A program made the position numbers and the translations under genes. The notes under the pieces were generated by a model. That model saw only the letters and a program-made list of their open reading frames with translations. It was not told the origin of the DNA and ran no database searches. From positions 1,670,501 to 1,734,500 of the forward strand of contig NZ_KE148312.1 in the NCBI RefSeq assembly GCF_000238055.2: a DNA stretch of 64,000 nt, in the 5' to 3' direction. This document shows, one piece after another, positions 35,824-45,458 of this stretch (position 1 is the first letter of the stretch; each line of letters opens with the position of its first letter). This DNA is from Oribacterium parvum ACB1 (GTDB lineage Bacteria > Bacillota > Clostridia > Lachnospirales > Lachnospiraceae).

Positions 35824-37629
35824 ATGGCAGAGTCAATGAAGGGTTTACATAGAACGGCCAGATGTGCCGAGCTGGGAGAAAGCTATATCGGAAAAACGGT
35901 TTGCATGATGGGCTGGGTACAGAAGTCCAGAAATAAGGGCGGTCTTATTTTTACAGACCTTCGTGACCGTTCCGGTATTCTGCAGATTCTTTTTGAAGAG
36001 CAGGAATGCGGTACCGAGGTCTTTCAGAAGGCAAGCGAGTTAAAGCAGGAGTATGTCATTGCCGTAGAAGGAGAAGTGAGAAGCCGCGGCAAAGACAGTA
36101 ATGCGGCACTTTCTACCGGCTCCATTGAGCTTGTGGCAAAAAGCCTTCGTATCCTTGCCGAAGCGGAGACCCCTCCCTTCCCGATTGAGGCGGATTCCAA
36201 GACAAAAGAGGATCTTCGCTTAAAGTATCGTTATCTGGACTTAAGAAGACCGGATCTTGCGAAGAAAATCATGACGCGTGCCAGACTTTCCCAGTTGATT
36301 CGTCATTTTCTTTCCGAGGAAGGATTTTTGGAGATTGAAACTCCGACACTCATTAAGTCCACACCGGAGGGAGCAAGAGACTTCCTTGTGCCGTCGAGAC
36401 TCCATAGAGGCGCTTTCTATGCGCTTCCCCAGTCTCCGCAGCTTTTAAAGCAGCTTCTTATGGTTTCCGGTATGGACCGTTATTTTCAGCTCGCAAGATG
36501 CTATAGAGATGAGGATTTAAGAGCGGACAGACAGCCGGAGTTCACCCAGGTGGATATGGAGCTTTCTTTCGTGGATATCGAGGATGTTCTTACCGTAAAT
36601 GAGCGTCTGTTAAAGTATGTCTTTAAGGAAGTTTGCAATGTGGATATTGCCCTTCCCTTACAGAGGATGACCTGGGACTATGCGATGAATCACTACGGAT
36701 CTGACAAACCGGATCTTCGCTTTGACATGCCTCTTATTGAACTTACGGATGCCGTAAGGGACTGCGGATTTTCCGTGTTTTCCGACTGTGCAAAAGCAGG
36801 CGGAACCGTGAAAGGACTGTTAGTTAAAGGACAGGCGGAGATGCCGAGAAAGAAGCTCGATTCCTATGTGGAGCTGGTTAAGGGCTATCATGCAAAGGGG
36901 CTTGCCTGGTACGGTTTAAATGAGGACGGTACGGTAAAGTCCTCTTTTGCAAAGTTTCTTTCGGAAGAAGATGCAAAGAGACTTGTGGAAGTATCGGGAC
37001 TGGAAAAGGGAGACATTCTTCTCCTCGTTTCCGACTTAAAGAGAAATGTGGTTTGGGATTCTTTGGGAGCACTGAGGCTTGCGCTTGGAAAGGAACTCGA
37101 CTTAATCGATAAGACACAGTGGAAGTTCCTTTGGATTACGGAGTTCCCGATGTTCGAGTATTCCGAGGAGCTGGGACGCTATCAGGCTATGCACCATCCC
37201 TTCACCATGCCGATGGAAGAAGACTTGCACTATTTAGATACTGACCTTTCCCGTGTTCGCGCCAAGGCTTATGACATTGTTTTAAACGGAACAGAGCTTG
37301 GAGGCGGGTCCGTGCGTATTCATCAGAGTGATGTGCAGGAGAAGATGCTCGAGAAGCTTGGTTTTACACCGGAGAGAGCGAATGAGCAGTTTGGATTCTT
37401 AATGCAGGCTTTCCGCTACGGAGTTCCTCCACACGCAGGTCTTGCCTACGGCTTGGACAGATTGGCGATGTGGATGGTCGGTGCGGAAACGATTCGTGAT
37501 GTGATTGCCTTCCCGAAGGGGAAAGACGGATCGGATGCCATGATGGATGCCCCTGCAGAAGTATTTGACCCGCAGCAGCTTCTGGATTTGAATATTGCTG
37601 TGATAGCCGAGGAAGAAAAGAGTGAATAA
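35824..37629 (+). CDS. aspS: Aspartyl-tRNA synthetase
   Basis: Charges tRNA-Asp. 601 residues, bacterial type with the N-terminal OB anticodon-binding domain (GWVQKSRNKGGLIFTDLRDR), class II core (GARDFLVPSRL, YALPQSPQLLKQLLM, FQLARCYRDEDLRADRQPEFTQVDMEL) and the bacterial GAD insertion. Whether it is discriminating or also charges tRNA-Asn cannot be decided here. It overlaps the next gene by eight bases. Confidence 0.97.
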   Translation: MAESMKGLHRTARCAELGESYIGKTVCMMGWVQKSRNKGGLIFTDLRDRSGILQILFEEQECGTEVFQKASELKQEYVIAVEGEVRSRGKDSNAALSTGSIELVAKSLRILAEAETPPFPIEADSKTKEDLRLKYRYLDLRRPDLAKKIMTRARLSQLIRHFLSEEGFLEIETPTLIKSTPEGARDFLVPSRLHRGAFYALPQSPQLLKQLLMVSGMDRYFQLARCYRDEDLRADRQPEFTQVDMELSFVDIEDVLTVNERLLKYVFKEVCNVDIALPLQRMTWDYAMNHYGSDKPDLRFDMPLIELTDAVRDCGFSVFSDCAKAGGTVKGLLVKGQAEMPRKKLDSYVELVKGYHAKGLAWYGLNEDGTVKSSFAKFLSEEDAKRLVEVSGLEKGDILLLVSDLKRNVVWDSLGALRLALGKELDLIDKTQWKFLWITEFPMFEYSEELGRYQAMHHPFTMPMEEDLHYLDTDLSRVRAKAYDIVLNGTELGGGSVRIHQSDVQEKMLEKLGFTPERANEQFGFLMQAFRYGVPPHAGLAYGLDRLAMWMVGAETIRDVIAFPKGKDGSDAMMDAPAEVFDPQQLLDLNIAVIAEEEKSE

Positions 37630-38218
37630 AAACGAATTTTTACAGGCCTTAAAAGGAGAACTCACAAACTCCGTTTCAGGAGAAGTAATAGAGGAACAGC
37701 TCCGTTTTTATAGCGACTACATTAACACGGAAATAGCTAAAGGAAGAAGAGAGGAGGAGGTAGTAGCCGAGCTCTCCGCTCCGAACCTTTTAGCGCGAAG
37801 TATTATTGAAGCGGCAGAGGCAGGAGGGGACCGTGTGGCAAGAACCACACCCTTCCGTTATGAGGAGAAGGACATTAATTATGCTTCCGATGAAGAAGAC
37901 CTTAAGTACAAGGGAACATCTTCGGAGGAAAGAGCTTCTTATGATAGAGCGGAAAGCCCTCGTTACGAAAGACGAGAGAGTAGTTCGAGCGGAAGCGGTA
38001 ATGGTACTTATGGAAATAGCGGGGAAAACCGCGGCTACAGACCTTATGTCCCGGTAAGCAGTGCCGGATGTCTACTTTTTGCCATTGTTGTGATTGCACT
38101 TTTGGTACTGGTGGCCTTGGTGTTCGTAGGGATTCTATCCTTCCTTGCCCCTGTGCTTTTTCCCGTTCTCAGTATTGCCGTGATATTATGGTTGCTTTCC
38201 GGAATATTCAATCGATAA
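37622..38218 (+). CDS. DUF1700-like membrane protein
   Basis: 198 residues. The N-terminal ~65 residues (NKNEFLQALKGEL..., EEQLRFYSDYINTEIAKGRREEEVV) match the DUF1700 pattern of helical proteins often found with PadR regulators or DUF4097 proteins. A Ser/Gly/Arg-rich linker follows, then two membrane segments (about 147-195). It begins at GTG inside the end of aspS. No PadR gene is adjacent, so its usual partner is missing. Confidence 0.75.
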   Translation: MNKNEFLQALKGELTNSVSGEVIEEQLRFYSDYINTEIAKGRREEEVVAELSAPNLLARSIIEAAEAGGDRVARTTPFRYEEKDINYASDEEDLKYKGTSSEERASYDRAESPRYERRESSSSGSGNGTYGNSGENRGYRPYVPVSSAGCLLFAIVVIALLVLVALVFVGILSFLAPVLFPVLSIAVILWLLSGIFNR

Positions 38219-38291
38219 AGCTCTCTTCAATTCATGGAAAAAATGTTTTTGCCCGGCAGGTTTTGTCGGTGTGAAGCAATAAAGGAGAAAA

Positions 38292-39446
38292 ATGCAAAGA
38301 TTTGAATTGATTGTGCCCTGCCACTTCGGCTTGGAGTCTATTTGCAAAAAAGAAATTCACGACCTCGGCTATGAGGTTTCTTCCGTGAGCGATGGGAAGG
38401 TACAATTTATCGGGGATGCGGAAGCTATCGTGCGGGCCAATATTTTCCTGCGCACCGGAGAAAGGGTACTTTTGAAAGTCGGCTCCTTTCATGCGGAAAG
38501 CTATGAGGATTTATTTCAAGGAACAATGGCGCTTCCCCTAGAGGACTACCTTCCTGTCGATGCCTCCTTTTGGGTAACAAAGGCCAGCTCCGTAAAGTCC
38601 AAGCTCTTTTCTCCGAGAGATATTCAGGCGGTGATGAAGAAAGCAATGGTAGACAGGCTTTCCTCGGTTTATCATCAGAGTACTTTTTCGGAGCACGGAG
38701 CAAAGTATCCCTTCCGTGTTTCGCTCTATAAGGATGAAGTTTTGGTCTGCCTGGATACTAGCGGAGAGTCTCTTCATAAGAGAGGATATCGTTTGAAAAT
38801 GGGAAAGGCGCCCATTAAAGAAACACTTGCCGCAGCCCTCATTCTCCTCAGTAAGTGGAGAGACGATGCCCCTCTCGTGGACCCGATGTGCGGTGCAGGA
38901 ACCTTTCCGATTGAGGCTGCCATGATTGCGGCAAATATTGCACCGGGGATGGAACGAAGCTTCACGGCGGAGGAATGGGTGAATCTCATCCCGAAGAAAG
39001 AATGGTACAGCGCGCTGGAAGAAGCGGAAGACAACATTGACCGACATCTACTGGAAACAAAGGAAAACAGATTTGGAAAAATGGTGGATATCCAAGGCTA
39101 TGACATTGATCCCGCGATGATTCCCGTATGTAGAGAGAATGCGGAAAGAGCGGGCGTTGCAAACATTATCCATTTTCAGGAAAGGGAAGTGGCGAAAATG
39201 TCCCATAGCAAGAAGCATGGCTATATTCTTACGAATCCGCCCTATGGAGAGAGAATCGAGGACAAGCGAAATCTTCCCCTGCTCTATACGGAGCTAAGAG
39301 AGGCTTTCGAAGGACTTTCCGAGTGGCAGCTTTGCCTGATTACGGCCTATGAACAGGCGGAAAAGTACCTCGGTAAGGCGGATAAGAATAGAAAAATCTA
39401 CAACGGAATGATGAAGACATATTTTTACCAGTATAAAGGTAAATAG
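38292..39446 (+). CDS. THUMP-domain 23S rRNA guanine-N2-methyltransferase (RlmL/YpsC type)
   Basis: 384 residues: N-terminal ferredoxin-like/THUMP region, then a Rossmann methyltransferase with the SAM loop DPMCGAGTFPIEAAMIA and catalytic NPPYGERI. Family members methylate G2445-type positions of 23S rRNA. AAAGGAG precedes the ATG. It probably heads an operon with the RdgB fusion gene ten bases downstream. Confidence 0.9.
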   Translation: MQRFELIVPCHFGLESICKKEIHDLGYEVSSVSDGKVQFIGDAEAIVRANIFLRTGERVLLKVGSFHAESYEDLFQGTMALPLEDYLPVDASFWVTKASSVKSKLFSPRDIQAVMKKAMVDRLSSVYHQSTFSEHGAKYPFRVSLYKDEVLVCLDTSGESLHKRGYRLKMGKAPIKETLAAALILLSKWRDDAPLVDPMCGAGTFPIEAAMIAANIAPGMERSFTAEEWVNLIPKKEWYSALEEAEDNIDRHLLETKENRFGKMVDIQGYDIDPAMIPVCRENAERAGVANIIHFQEREVAKMSHSKKHGYILTNPPYGERIEDKRNLPLLYTELREAFEGLSEWQLCLITAYEQAEKYLGKADKNRKIYNGMMKTYFYQYKGK

Positions 39447-39455
39447 GAGCGTGAG

Positions 39456-40652
39456 ATGCGAATTATATTTGCAACGCATAATGAAGATAAATTACGGGAA
39501 ATTCGAGAGATACTGCGGGAGTTTCCCGGAGAAATCATAAGTAAAAAAGAAATAGGAGAATGGGAGGATGCCGTGGAAGACGGCAGCTCCTTTTTGGAAA
39601 ATGCCGAAATAAAGGCCTATGACTTATATGTAAGACTGAAAAAGAAGGAACTTTTGCAGGATGGAGACATCATTATGGCAGATGATTCCGGTCTGTCTAT
39701 TGAGGCACTTTCCTTTGGCCCGGGGATTTATTCCGCGCGCTTTTTAGGGGAAAACACACCTTACCCTGAGAAAAACAAGCGAATTCTTGAAATGATGAAG
39801 GAAGCTTCCAGCAAAAGCCGTTATGCTTATTTTACCTGTGCCATTGTTGCGGTTCTTTCCGACGGCAGATCTTTAAAAACGGAAGCTCGCTGTGAGGGGG
39901 AAATCGCGAAGGAAATAAGAGGTGAGGCGGGTTTTGGCTATGATCCGATCTTTTTTATTCCGGAATGCGGCAAAACTGCGGCAGAGCTTTCTGAAGAAGA
40001 GAAGAACAAGGTATCTCATAGAGGAAAGGCACTCCGCAAGATGGAACGCATCCTGAAAGAAGAGATAGCCAAGTCTAAAAAGACAGCAGAGGAGAAAAAA
40101 TCGAAATCAAAAAATTCTGCTGAACGGAAAAAAGAAGAACATTCGGCAAGTGATTTTAAAGGAGAGAAAAAAATACTTGTGGTTTCCGATAATCATAGAA
40201 AGCTGGATAATATTTATCAGCTCTTGGAAGAGAATCCGGATATTTCCTATTTTATTCATTTGGGTGATAGCGAAGGATCTGAGGATGCAATTCGGACCCA
40301 TCTTCCAAAGGGCTGTGAAAGCTACTTTGTGCAGGGAAATAATGATTTCTTTGCTTACTTACCCAAGGAAATTGAAATGAGATTGGGAAAAGAGAGGCTT
40401 TTCCTGACCCATGGGCATCTTTACGGGGTGGGATTTGACTTACAAGGCTTAGCGGATGAAGCAAGAGCAAGAAATTGCAGTATGGCTCTTTTCGGACATA
40501 CACATAGACCCTTTAGTCGGATGGTAAATGGGGTGCTCTGTATCAATCCCGGCTCCATAAACTTCCCCAGACAGGAGAACAGAAAGCCGAGCTATGCGAT
40601 GTTCTACCTGGATAAGAAGGGAAATCTTCGTACAGAAGCGAAGTATATATAA
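39456..40652 (+). CDS. Fusion of RdgB/HAM1 nucleotide pyrophosphatase and YfcE-type phosphodiesterase
   Basis: 398 residues. Residues 1-~205 are a full RdgB/HAM1 enzyme (FATHNEDKLREIREIL, DDSGLSIEALSFGPGIYSAR, GFGYDPIFFIP, SHRGKAL), which hydrolyses ITP/XTP-like bases before they enter DNA. A Lys/Glu/Ser linker (~205-235) joins it to a metallophosphoesterase (VVSDNHRKLDNI, HLGDSEG, VQGNNDF, FLTHGHLYG, ALFGHTHRP), the YfcE/MJ0936 family. In many Firmicutes these are adjacent genes, so fusion is natural. It has a single continuous frame with no internal ribosome site that I can see. The substrate of the second half is uncertain. Confidence 0.93.
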   Translation: MRIIFATHNEDKLREIREILREFPGEIISKKEIGEWEDAVEDGSSFLENAEIKAYDLYVRLKKKELLQDGDIIMADDSGLSIEALSFGPGIYSARFLGENTPYPEKNKRILEMMKEASSKSRYAYFTCAIVAVLSDGRSLKTEARCEGEIAKEIRGEAGFGYDPIFFIPECGKTAAELSEEEKNKVSHRGKALRKMERILKEEIAKSKKTAEEKKSKSKNSAERKKEEHSASDFKGEKKILVVSDNHRKLDNIYQLLEENPDISYFIHLGDSEGSEDAIRTHLPKGCESYFVQGNNDFFAYLPKEIEMRLGKERLFLTHGHLYGVGFDLQGLADEARARNCSMALFGHTHRPFSRMVNGVLCINPGSINFPRQENRKPSYAMFYLDKKGNLRTEAKYI

Positions 40653-40715
40653 GGTAAGCGAAAGCGAACTTCTTTTTGCAGAAATATTTTTGCCTATCTT
40701 TTTAGATAAAAATTC

Positions 40716-40744
40716 TTGACAAACAAAATGAAATTCGCTACTAT
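40716..40744 (+). promoter_or_regulatory. Promoter of the tRNA cluster
   Basis: TTGACA (40716-40721), a 17-base spacer and TACTAT (40739-40744); the leader begins GAGTCGC and can form a small hairpin. Confidence 0.8.
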
Positions 40745-40770
40745 AAACGAGTCGCATCTGATGTGACCTT

Positions 40771-40844
<74 letters not shown>

Positions 40845-40930
40845 TTAACAAGTGTGCACGACTACGTGTGGCATCTTGTTCAAAACGAGTCTTTTGCTTT
40901 AGAGTAACAGCTTGTTTGCGAGAATAGCAT

Positions 40931-41005
40931 GGTGGCCATAGCGTAGTTGGTTATCGCGCCAGATTGTGGTTCTGGAGGTCCCGGGTTCGACTCCCGGTGG
41001 CCACC
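40931..41005 (+). tRNA. tRNA-His (GTG)
   Basis: Anticodon loop TTGTGGT gives GTG. The extra 5' G typical of tRNA-His (40931) faces C41005. Confidence 0.95.
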
Positions 41006-41077
41006 CTTTTTATGTAGGGAGATATTTCTCGTTCTCGCTTTCCTACGGGCGACGCGGAGCGTCAACTCGTTTGACCT

Positions 41078-41149
41078 AGGGCCATCGCCAAGCGGTAAGG
41101 CACAGGCCTTTGACGCCTGCAGTCGTTGGTTCGAATCCAACTGGCCCTG
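41078..41149 (+). tRNA. tRNA-Gln (TTG)
   Basis: Acceptor AGGGCCA/TGGCCCT, anticodon loop CTTTGAC gives TTG. Closely similar to the CTG isoacceptor at 4396. Confidence 0.95.
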
Positions 41150-41153
41150 TTAT

Positions 41154-41226
41154 GAGACACTAGCTCAGTCGGTAGAGCACTTGACTTTTAATCAAGTTGT
41201 CGCGGGTTCGATTCCCGCGTGTCTCA
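41154..41226 (+). tRNA. tRNA-Lys (TTT)
   Basis: Acceptor GAGACAC/GTGTCTC, anticodon loop CTTTTAA gives TTT. Confidence 0.95.
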
Positions 41227-41244
41227 TTCCTTTTTTAAAGGTAT

Positions 41245-41324
41245 GCGGATGTGGCGGAATTGGCAGACGCGCCAGATTTAGGTTCTGGTGGGCGACCGTG
41301 CAGGTTCAAGTCCTGTCATCCGCA
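41245..41324 (+). tRNA. tRNA-Leu (TAG)
   Basis: Acceptor GCGGATG/CATCCGC, anticodon loop TTTAGGT gives TAG, with a variable arm longer than in class I tRNAs. Last tRNA of the cluster. Confidence 0.95.
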
Positions 41325-41354
41325 GTATAAGAAAATAGAGATGGAAATCTGTAA

Positions 41355-41391
41355 CGAGTACAACTCAATTCGAGTATACTCGCTATTTTTT
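41355..41391 (+). terminator. Terminator of the tRNA cluster
   Basis: CGAGTA (41355-41360) can pair with TACTCG (41377-41382), which also forms a short palindrome with its neighbour; a T-run follows. Confidence 0.7.
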
Positions 41392-41518
41392 TATTTTTAT
41401 TGAAGCTTGCCTTCGTTTGGATTTTCATGATTTACCAAATCTGTATCATAGACTTTTTTTCCTTTTGACCTTATGCTAGAGGAAAGGTTGTTTTGGAAGG
41501 AAAATAAGGAGAAGGACC

Positions 41519-41944
41519 ATGCATAAGGAAGCGGAAGAAAGACATCTGATTGAAAAAGCTTTTGAGGCAAGAGAAAGGGCCTATGTGCCTTACTCGCATT
41601 TTCGTGTAGGAGCAGCCCTGGAGTCGGAGACAGGTGAAATCTTTTTAGGTTGCAATATTGAAAATGCCTCTTACGGAGCAACGAATTGTGCGGAGAGAAC
41701 TGCGTTTTTTAAGGCAGTGAGTGAGGGCTGTAAGAAATTTCGAAGAATTGCGATTGTGGGCGGTCTTATCGGAAAGGAAGAGACGGAATACTGTGCCCCC
41801 TGTGGTATATGCAGACAGGTTATGGCGGAATTTACGGATATTCATGATTTTCAGGTAATACTCGCAAAATCGACGGACGATTATCATGTATATAGCTTAG
41901 AGGAATTGTTGCCTCACGCTTTTTTACCGTCTGCATTGGACTAA
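41519..41944 (+). CDS. cdd: Cytidine deaminase
   Basis: Deaminates cytidine/deoxycytidine to uridine forms. 141 residues, homotetrameric zinc type: NIENASYGATNCAERTA (zinc Cys and catalytic Glu) and CAPCGICRQVMAEF (two zinc Cys). It heads a probable salvage operon with the nucleoside phosphorylase (36 bases later), deoB, tadA and thiN. AAGGAGAAGG precedes the ATG. Confidence 0.96.
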   Translation: MHKEAEERHLIEKAFEARERAYVPYSHFRVGAALESETGEIFLGCNIENASYGATNCAERTAFFKAVSEGCKKFRRIAIVGGLIGKEETEYCAPCGICRQVMAEFTDIHDFQVILAKSTDDYHVYSLEELLPHAFLPSALD

Positions 41945-41980
41945 GGCGGAAGTTGGAAATCTTTGGAAAGGAGATTGCTT

Positions 41981-42760
41981 ATGATTAATTATTCGGAAGA
42001 CGAGAGATGTTATCATATCGGTGTGCGCCCCGGTGAGGTAGGGAAGTATATTATTTTACCGGGAGATCCGAAGCGCTGCGCAAAGATTGCCAAGTATTTT
42101 GACAATCCCGTACAGGTTGCGGACAATAGGGAGTATGTAACAATCAGCGGAACGCTCCTTGGAGAGAAGGTGAGTGTTTGCTCTACGGGTATCGGTGGTC
42201 CATCCGCATCCATTGCCCTGGAAGAGCTTTCACAATGCGGAGGAGAGGTCTTTATCCGAGTAGGTACAGCAGGCGGTATGGAGCTTTCCGTAGAGTCGGG
42301 AGATGTGGTTATCGCAGAGTCTGCAATTCGCATGGAAGGGACTTCCAAGGAGTATGCTCCTATCGAGTGGCCCGCTACGGCGGATTTCTTTGTGACAAAG
42401 GAATTGTATGATGCGGCCAATCGTCTCGGCTTTAAAAATCATGTGGGGGTTGTACAGTGTAAGGATGCCTTTTACGGACAACATAAGCCGGAAGACTTGC
42501 CGGTTTCTTATGAACTTTTAGATAAATGGCAGGCTTGGCTGAAGCTGGGATGTAAGGCATCGGAGATGGAAAGTGCGGCACTTTTTACGGTTGCGGCATA
42601 TTTGAAGAAGAAAATCGGAACGGTGCTCTTTATTGTTTCGAATCAGGAGAGAGTCAAGGCGGGGATGTCCAATCCGATATATCATGATACGGATAAGGCA
42701 ATTCAGGTGGCAATCGAGGCCATTAAGGAAATGATACGAAGAGAACAGGCTTCCTCCTAA
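41981..42760 (+). CDS. udp: Uridine phosphorylase-type nucleoside phosphorylase
   Basis: 259 residues from the ATG at 41981, which has AAGGAG eight bases upstream; an in-frame TTG at 41963 lies before that site. PNP/UDP family: [42 protein letters not shown] and the [13 protein letters not shown] ribose-binding segment. Cleaves uridine (or related) with phosphate to ribose-1-phosphate, which deoB next door isomerises. Exact base specificity is not proven. Confidence 0.9.
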   Translation: MINYSEDERCYHIGVRPGEVGKYIILPGDPKRCAKIAKYFDNPVQVADNREYVTISGTLLGEKVSVCSTGIGGPSASIALEELSQCGGEVFIRVGTAGGMELSVESGDVVIAESAIRMEGTSKEYAPIEWPATADFFVTKELYDAANRLGFKNHVGVVQCKDAFYGQHKPEDLPVSYELLDKWQAWLKLGCKASEMESAALFTVAAYLKKKIGTVLFIVSNQERVKAGMSNPIYHDTDKAIQVAIEAIKEMIRREQASS

Positions 42761-42882
42761 AAGGAAATAGAGCAGTCTGCGGAGCTTTGCGCTGAAAAGC
42801 CCGCAGGGTTCGGTGCTATGAATAAAAGCTTAAAACAGTAAAAGCGAAAAGGCCGGATAAATATAGTGTAGAAAGGATGCGT

Positions 42883-44079
42883 ATGAAATTCAAAAGAGTA
42901 TTTCTCATCGTTTTGGATTCGCTGGGAATCGGAAACGCTAAGGATGCAGCGCTTTTTGGGGACAGTGGTGCGGATACCTGGGGACATATCTCGGAAAAGA
43001 TGGAAAGTTTCCGTATTCCCAATCTGCAAAAGCTCGGAATCGGGAATTTTAAAAAATTAAAGGGCGTTGCTCCGGTAGAAGCTCCGGAAGGGAAGTTTTT
43101 CCGTTTAAATGAGGCCAGTAGTGGAAAGGATACCATGACCGGACACTGGGAAATGATGGGAATCAAGACCGAAGTTCCTTTTGTTACCTTTACCGACACC
43201 GGATTCCCGAAGGAATTGATTGAGGAATTAGAGAAAAGGACGGGGAGGAAGGTCATTGGCAATAAGTCGGCTTCCGGTACGGAAATACTGGACGAATTGG
43301 GAGAAGAGCAATGGAGAACCGGAGATATGATTGTTTATACCTCGGCGGATTCCGTATTGCAGATTGCCGCTCCCGAGGATGAGAAGATTTTCGGTTTAGA
43401 GGAACTGTATCGTTGTTGTGAAATTGCCAGAGAAATCTGCATGAAGCCCGAATGGAAGGTGGGAAGAATTATCGCAAGACCCTATGTCGGGACGAAAAAA
43501 GGAGAGTTTAAAAGAACTTCCAATCGGCACGACTTGGCCGTAAAGCCGCCACGGGATACTGTCTTAAATGCTCTGGAAAAAGCCGGCTACTCTGTAATAT
43601 CCATTGGGAAAATAGCGGATATTTTTGTAAATGAGGGGATTACCGAGGCGGAGCATTCGAATTCTTCCGTTCATGGTATGGAGCAATGCATTGCTGTGGC
43701 AAAAGAGAAGGACTTTACCGGTCTTTGCTTTGTAAATTTAGTGGATTTTGATGCCATTTACGGGCATAGAAGGGATCCCGTCGGCTATGGAGAGGAGATT
43801 CAGCGTTTTGACGAAAAGCTGGGAGAACTTTTGTCTGTTTTAAAAGACGATGATTTGCTTCTTCTTACTGCAGATCATGGAAATGACCCGACCTATAGCG
43901 GTACGGATCATACGAGAGAACAGGTACCTCTTCTTGTGTATTACAAGGGAATTCAGGGTGGAGAAGGAGCGGAGCAGGACAGCTTTGCCGTTCTTGGTGC
44001 GAGTATAGCGGAGAACTTCTCCGTAAAAATGCCGGAAGGTCTGATAGGAAAGTCTATTTTAGCTGAGCTTACAAGATAG
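42883..44079 (+). CDS. deoB: Phosphopentomutase
   Basis: Converts (deoxy)ribose-1-phosphate to the 5-phosphate. 398 residues, alkaline-phosphatase fold with Mn sites ([64 protein letters not shown]). GAAAGG touches an ATG at 42877; the in-frame ATG at 42883 is correctly spaced and is used. The 122-base gap before it contains a CTGCGG/CCGCAG hairpin (42777-42806). Its products feed deoC and the pentose phosphate pathway. Confidence 0.96.
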   Translation: MKFKRVFLIVLDSLGIGNAKDAALFGDSGADTWGHISEKMESFRIPNLQKLGIGNFKKLKGVAPVEAPEGKFFRLNEASSGKDTMTGHWEMMGIKTEVPFVTFTDTGFPKELIEELEKRTGRKVIGNKSASGTEILDELGEEQWRTGDMIVYTSADSVLQIAAPEDEKIFGLEELYRCCEIAREICMKPEWKVGRIIARPYVGTKKGEFKRTSNRHDLAVKPPRDTVLNALEKAGYSVISIGKIADIFVNEGITEAEHSNSSVHGMEQCIAVAKEKDFTGLCFVNLVDFDAIYGHRRDPVGYGEEIQRFDEKLGELLSVLKDDDLLLLTADHGNDPTYSGTDHTREQVPLLVYYKGIQGGEGAEQDSFAVLGASIAENFSVKMPEGLIGKSILAELTR

Positions 44080-44083
44080 GCTT

Positions 44084-44653
44084 ATGAATAAAATTACTTT
44101 AAATCGGGGGAGTATGGAGGAAAATATAAATTTCACGGATGCTGAGCGTACTGCAATGAATCTTGCTTTAGAACTTGCCGGAAAAGCGAGAGAAAGAGGA
44201 GATGTACCGATTGGAGCAGTTATCCTTTATGATGGATTAAAGCCCGATTCTCCAATGGGAAGACTTTGTAGGGAAAAAGGAATCTTTCCGGGAGAAATTC
44301 TCGGAACAGGCTTTAATCAAAGAAATTTTCACGGAAATGCTTTGTGCCATGCTGAGATTTTGGCAATAGAGGAGGCTTGTAAGAAGATAGGGGACTGGAG
44401 GCTGGAGGATTGCACCTTGTATGTCAATCTCGAACCCTGCCCGATGTGCGCCGGAGCAATTTTACAGGCAAGGATCCCTCGGCTTCAGATGTCTGTTCGA
44501 AATCCCAAGGCGGGTTTTTGCGGTTCTGTTATGAACATCTTACAGATGAAGGAGCTGAATCATCGGGTGGAGATTACAGAAGGTCTTCAAGCGGAAGAAG
44601 CAAGAAAACTTTTACAGGATTTTTTTGCAAAACTTCGGCTGAAAGAAGAGTAG
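44084..44653 (+). CDS. tadA: tRNA adenosine(34) deaminase with an internal insertion
   Basis: Makes inosine at the wobble base of tRNA-Arg(ACG). 189 residues from this start; Met11 (44114) is an alternative. Zinc deaminase motifs CHAEIL and EPCPMCAGA are intact. Compared with usual TadA (~150-165 aa), about 20 residues (LKPDSPMGRLCREKGIFPGE) are inserted between AVILYDG and GTGFNQRN, in the first beta-hairpin. It follows deoB by four bases. Confidence 0.92.
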   Translation: MNKITLNRGSMEENINFTDAERTAMNLALELAGKARERGDVPIGAVILYDGLKPDSPMGRLCREKGIFPGEILGTGFNQRNFHGNALCHAEILAIEEACKKIGDWRLEDCTLYVNLEPCPMCAGAILQARIPRLQMSVRNPKAGFCGSVMNILQMKELNHRVEITEGLQAEEARKLLQDFFAKLRLKEE

Positions 44654-44676
44654 AATTGTCTGAAAAAGGAAGAAGG

Positions 44677-45435
44677 ATGAAAGAATTTGCAGAAAAAAAA
44701 TACAAAAGATCCATTCTTATCGGGGCGGGAAGCTTTTTCGGGCTTCCTTTTTCTATAGGAGAAGAGGACTTTGTCATTGCTATAGACGGGGGAATGAAGC
44801 ATTGTGAAAAAGAGGGTATCAGAACAAACCTGCTTTTGGGAGATTTTGACTCTTATTCCATAAGAGAGGAAAAGCCCACGGCTCCTTTTTCTGCCCAAGA
44901 GAAGCACGGTATTGCAAAACAATATTCTATTTTTGGAGAAAACTGTATGTCGGAAGCATTTTTGGAAAGGAATAAGCAAGTCTCTCTTCCTACGATTTCC
45001 CTTCCTGCAATCAAAAATGACACTGACCTTCATGCGGCAGTGAAGCTTTCGCTGGAGATGGGAATCAAAGAAATGCATATTTTAGGAGCGTTGGGGGGAG
45101 AACGCATGGATCACAGCTATGCTGCTTTACAGAGTTTAGCCTTCCTTACAGAAAAGGGAGGAGAGGGCTACCTTTATGGAAAAAGGCAGGTATTTACGGC
45201 GTTACGGAATGGGATAAAATGCTTCTCCAAGGAATACAAAGGCTACTTTTCAGCCTTTTCCTTCAGTGATTCTTGTAGCGGTGTTTCCGAAAAAGGATTT
45301 AAGTATCTGATTGAAAATGTCTGTTTGCGAAATACGGAGCCGGTAGGAGTGAGTAACGAATTTATCGGGGAAGAAGCGGAAATAGAAGTGAAAAACGGAA
45401 TCTTGATTTTATCTTATGAACTCTTGCAAGCCTAA
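44677..45435 (+). CDS. thiN: Thiamine pyrophosphokinase
   Basis: Forms TPP from thiamine and ATP. 252 residues, starting at the ATG at 44677 behind AAGGA/AGAAGG; the frame stays open upstream inside tadA, but that part has no family resemblance. Motifs: VIAIDGGMKHCEKEGI, LLLGDFDSY, NDTDLHAAVKLSLEMG, LGALGGERMDHSYAAL. Longer than the ~210-residue norm because of a middle insertion (~60-100). Last gene of the salvage operon; its 3' end carries the -35 of the next RNA gene. Confidence 0.88.
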   Translation: MKEFAEKKYKRSILIGAGSFFGLPFSIGEEDFVIAIDGGMKHCEKEGIRTNLLLGDFDSYSIREEKPTAPFSAQEKHGIAKQYSIFGENCMSEAFLERNKQVSLPTISLPAIKNDTDLHAAVKLSLEMGIKEMHILGALGGERMDHSYAALQSLAFLTEKGGEGYLYGKRQVFTALRNGIKCFSKEYKGYFSAFSFSDSCSGVSEKGFKYLIENVCLRNTEPVGVSNEFIGEEAEIEVKNGILILSYELLQA

Positions 45436-45452
45436 TTTGCCTTTGCTATAAT
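45424..45452 (+). promoter_or_regulatory. Promoter of the probable 6S RNA
   Basis: TTGCAA (45424-45429, inside the last thiN codons), a 17-base spacer ending TGC, and TATAAT (45447-45452). Confidence 0.8.
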
Positions 45453-45458
45453 TTAGAC

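Noticed and set aside
40880-41330. Open frames across the tRNA cluster on both strands
   Set aside because: They read through intact cloverleafs; tRNA genes explain the sequence.
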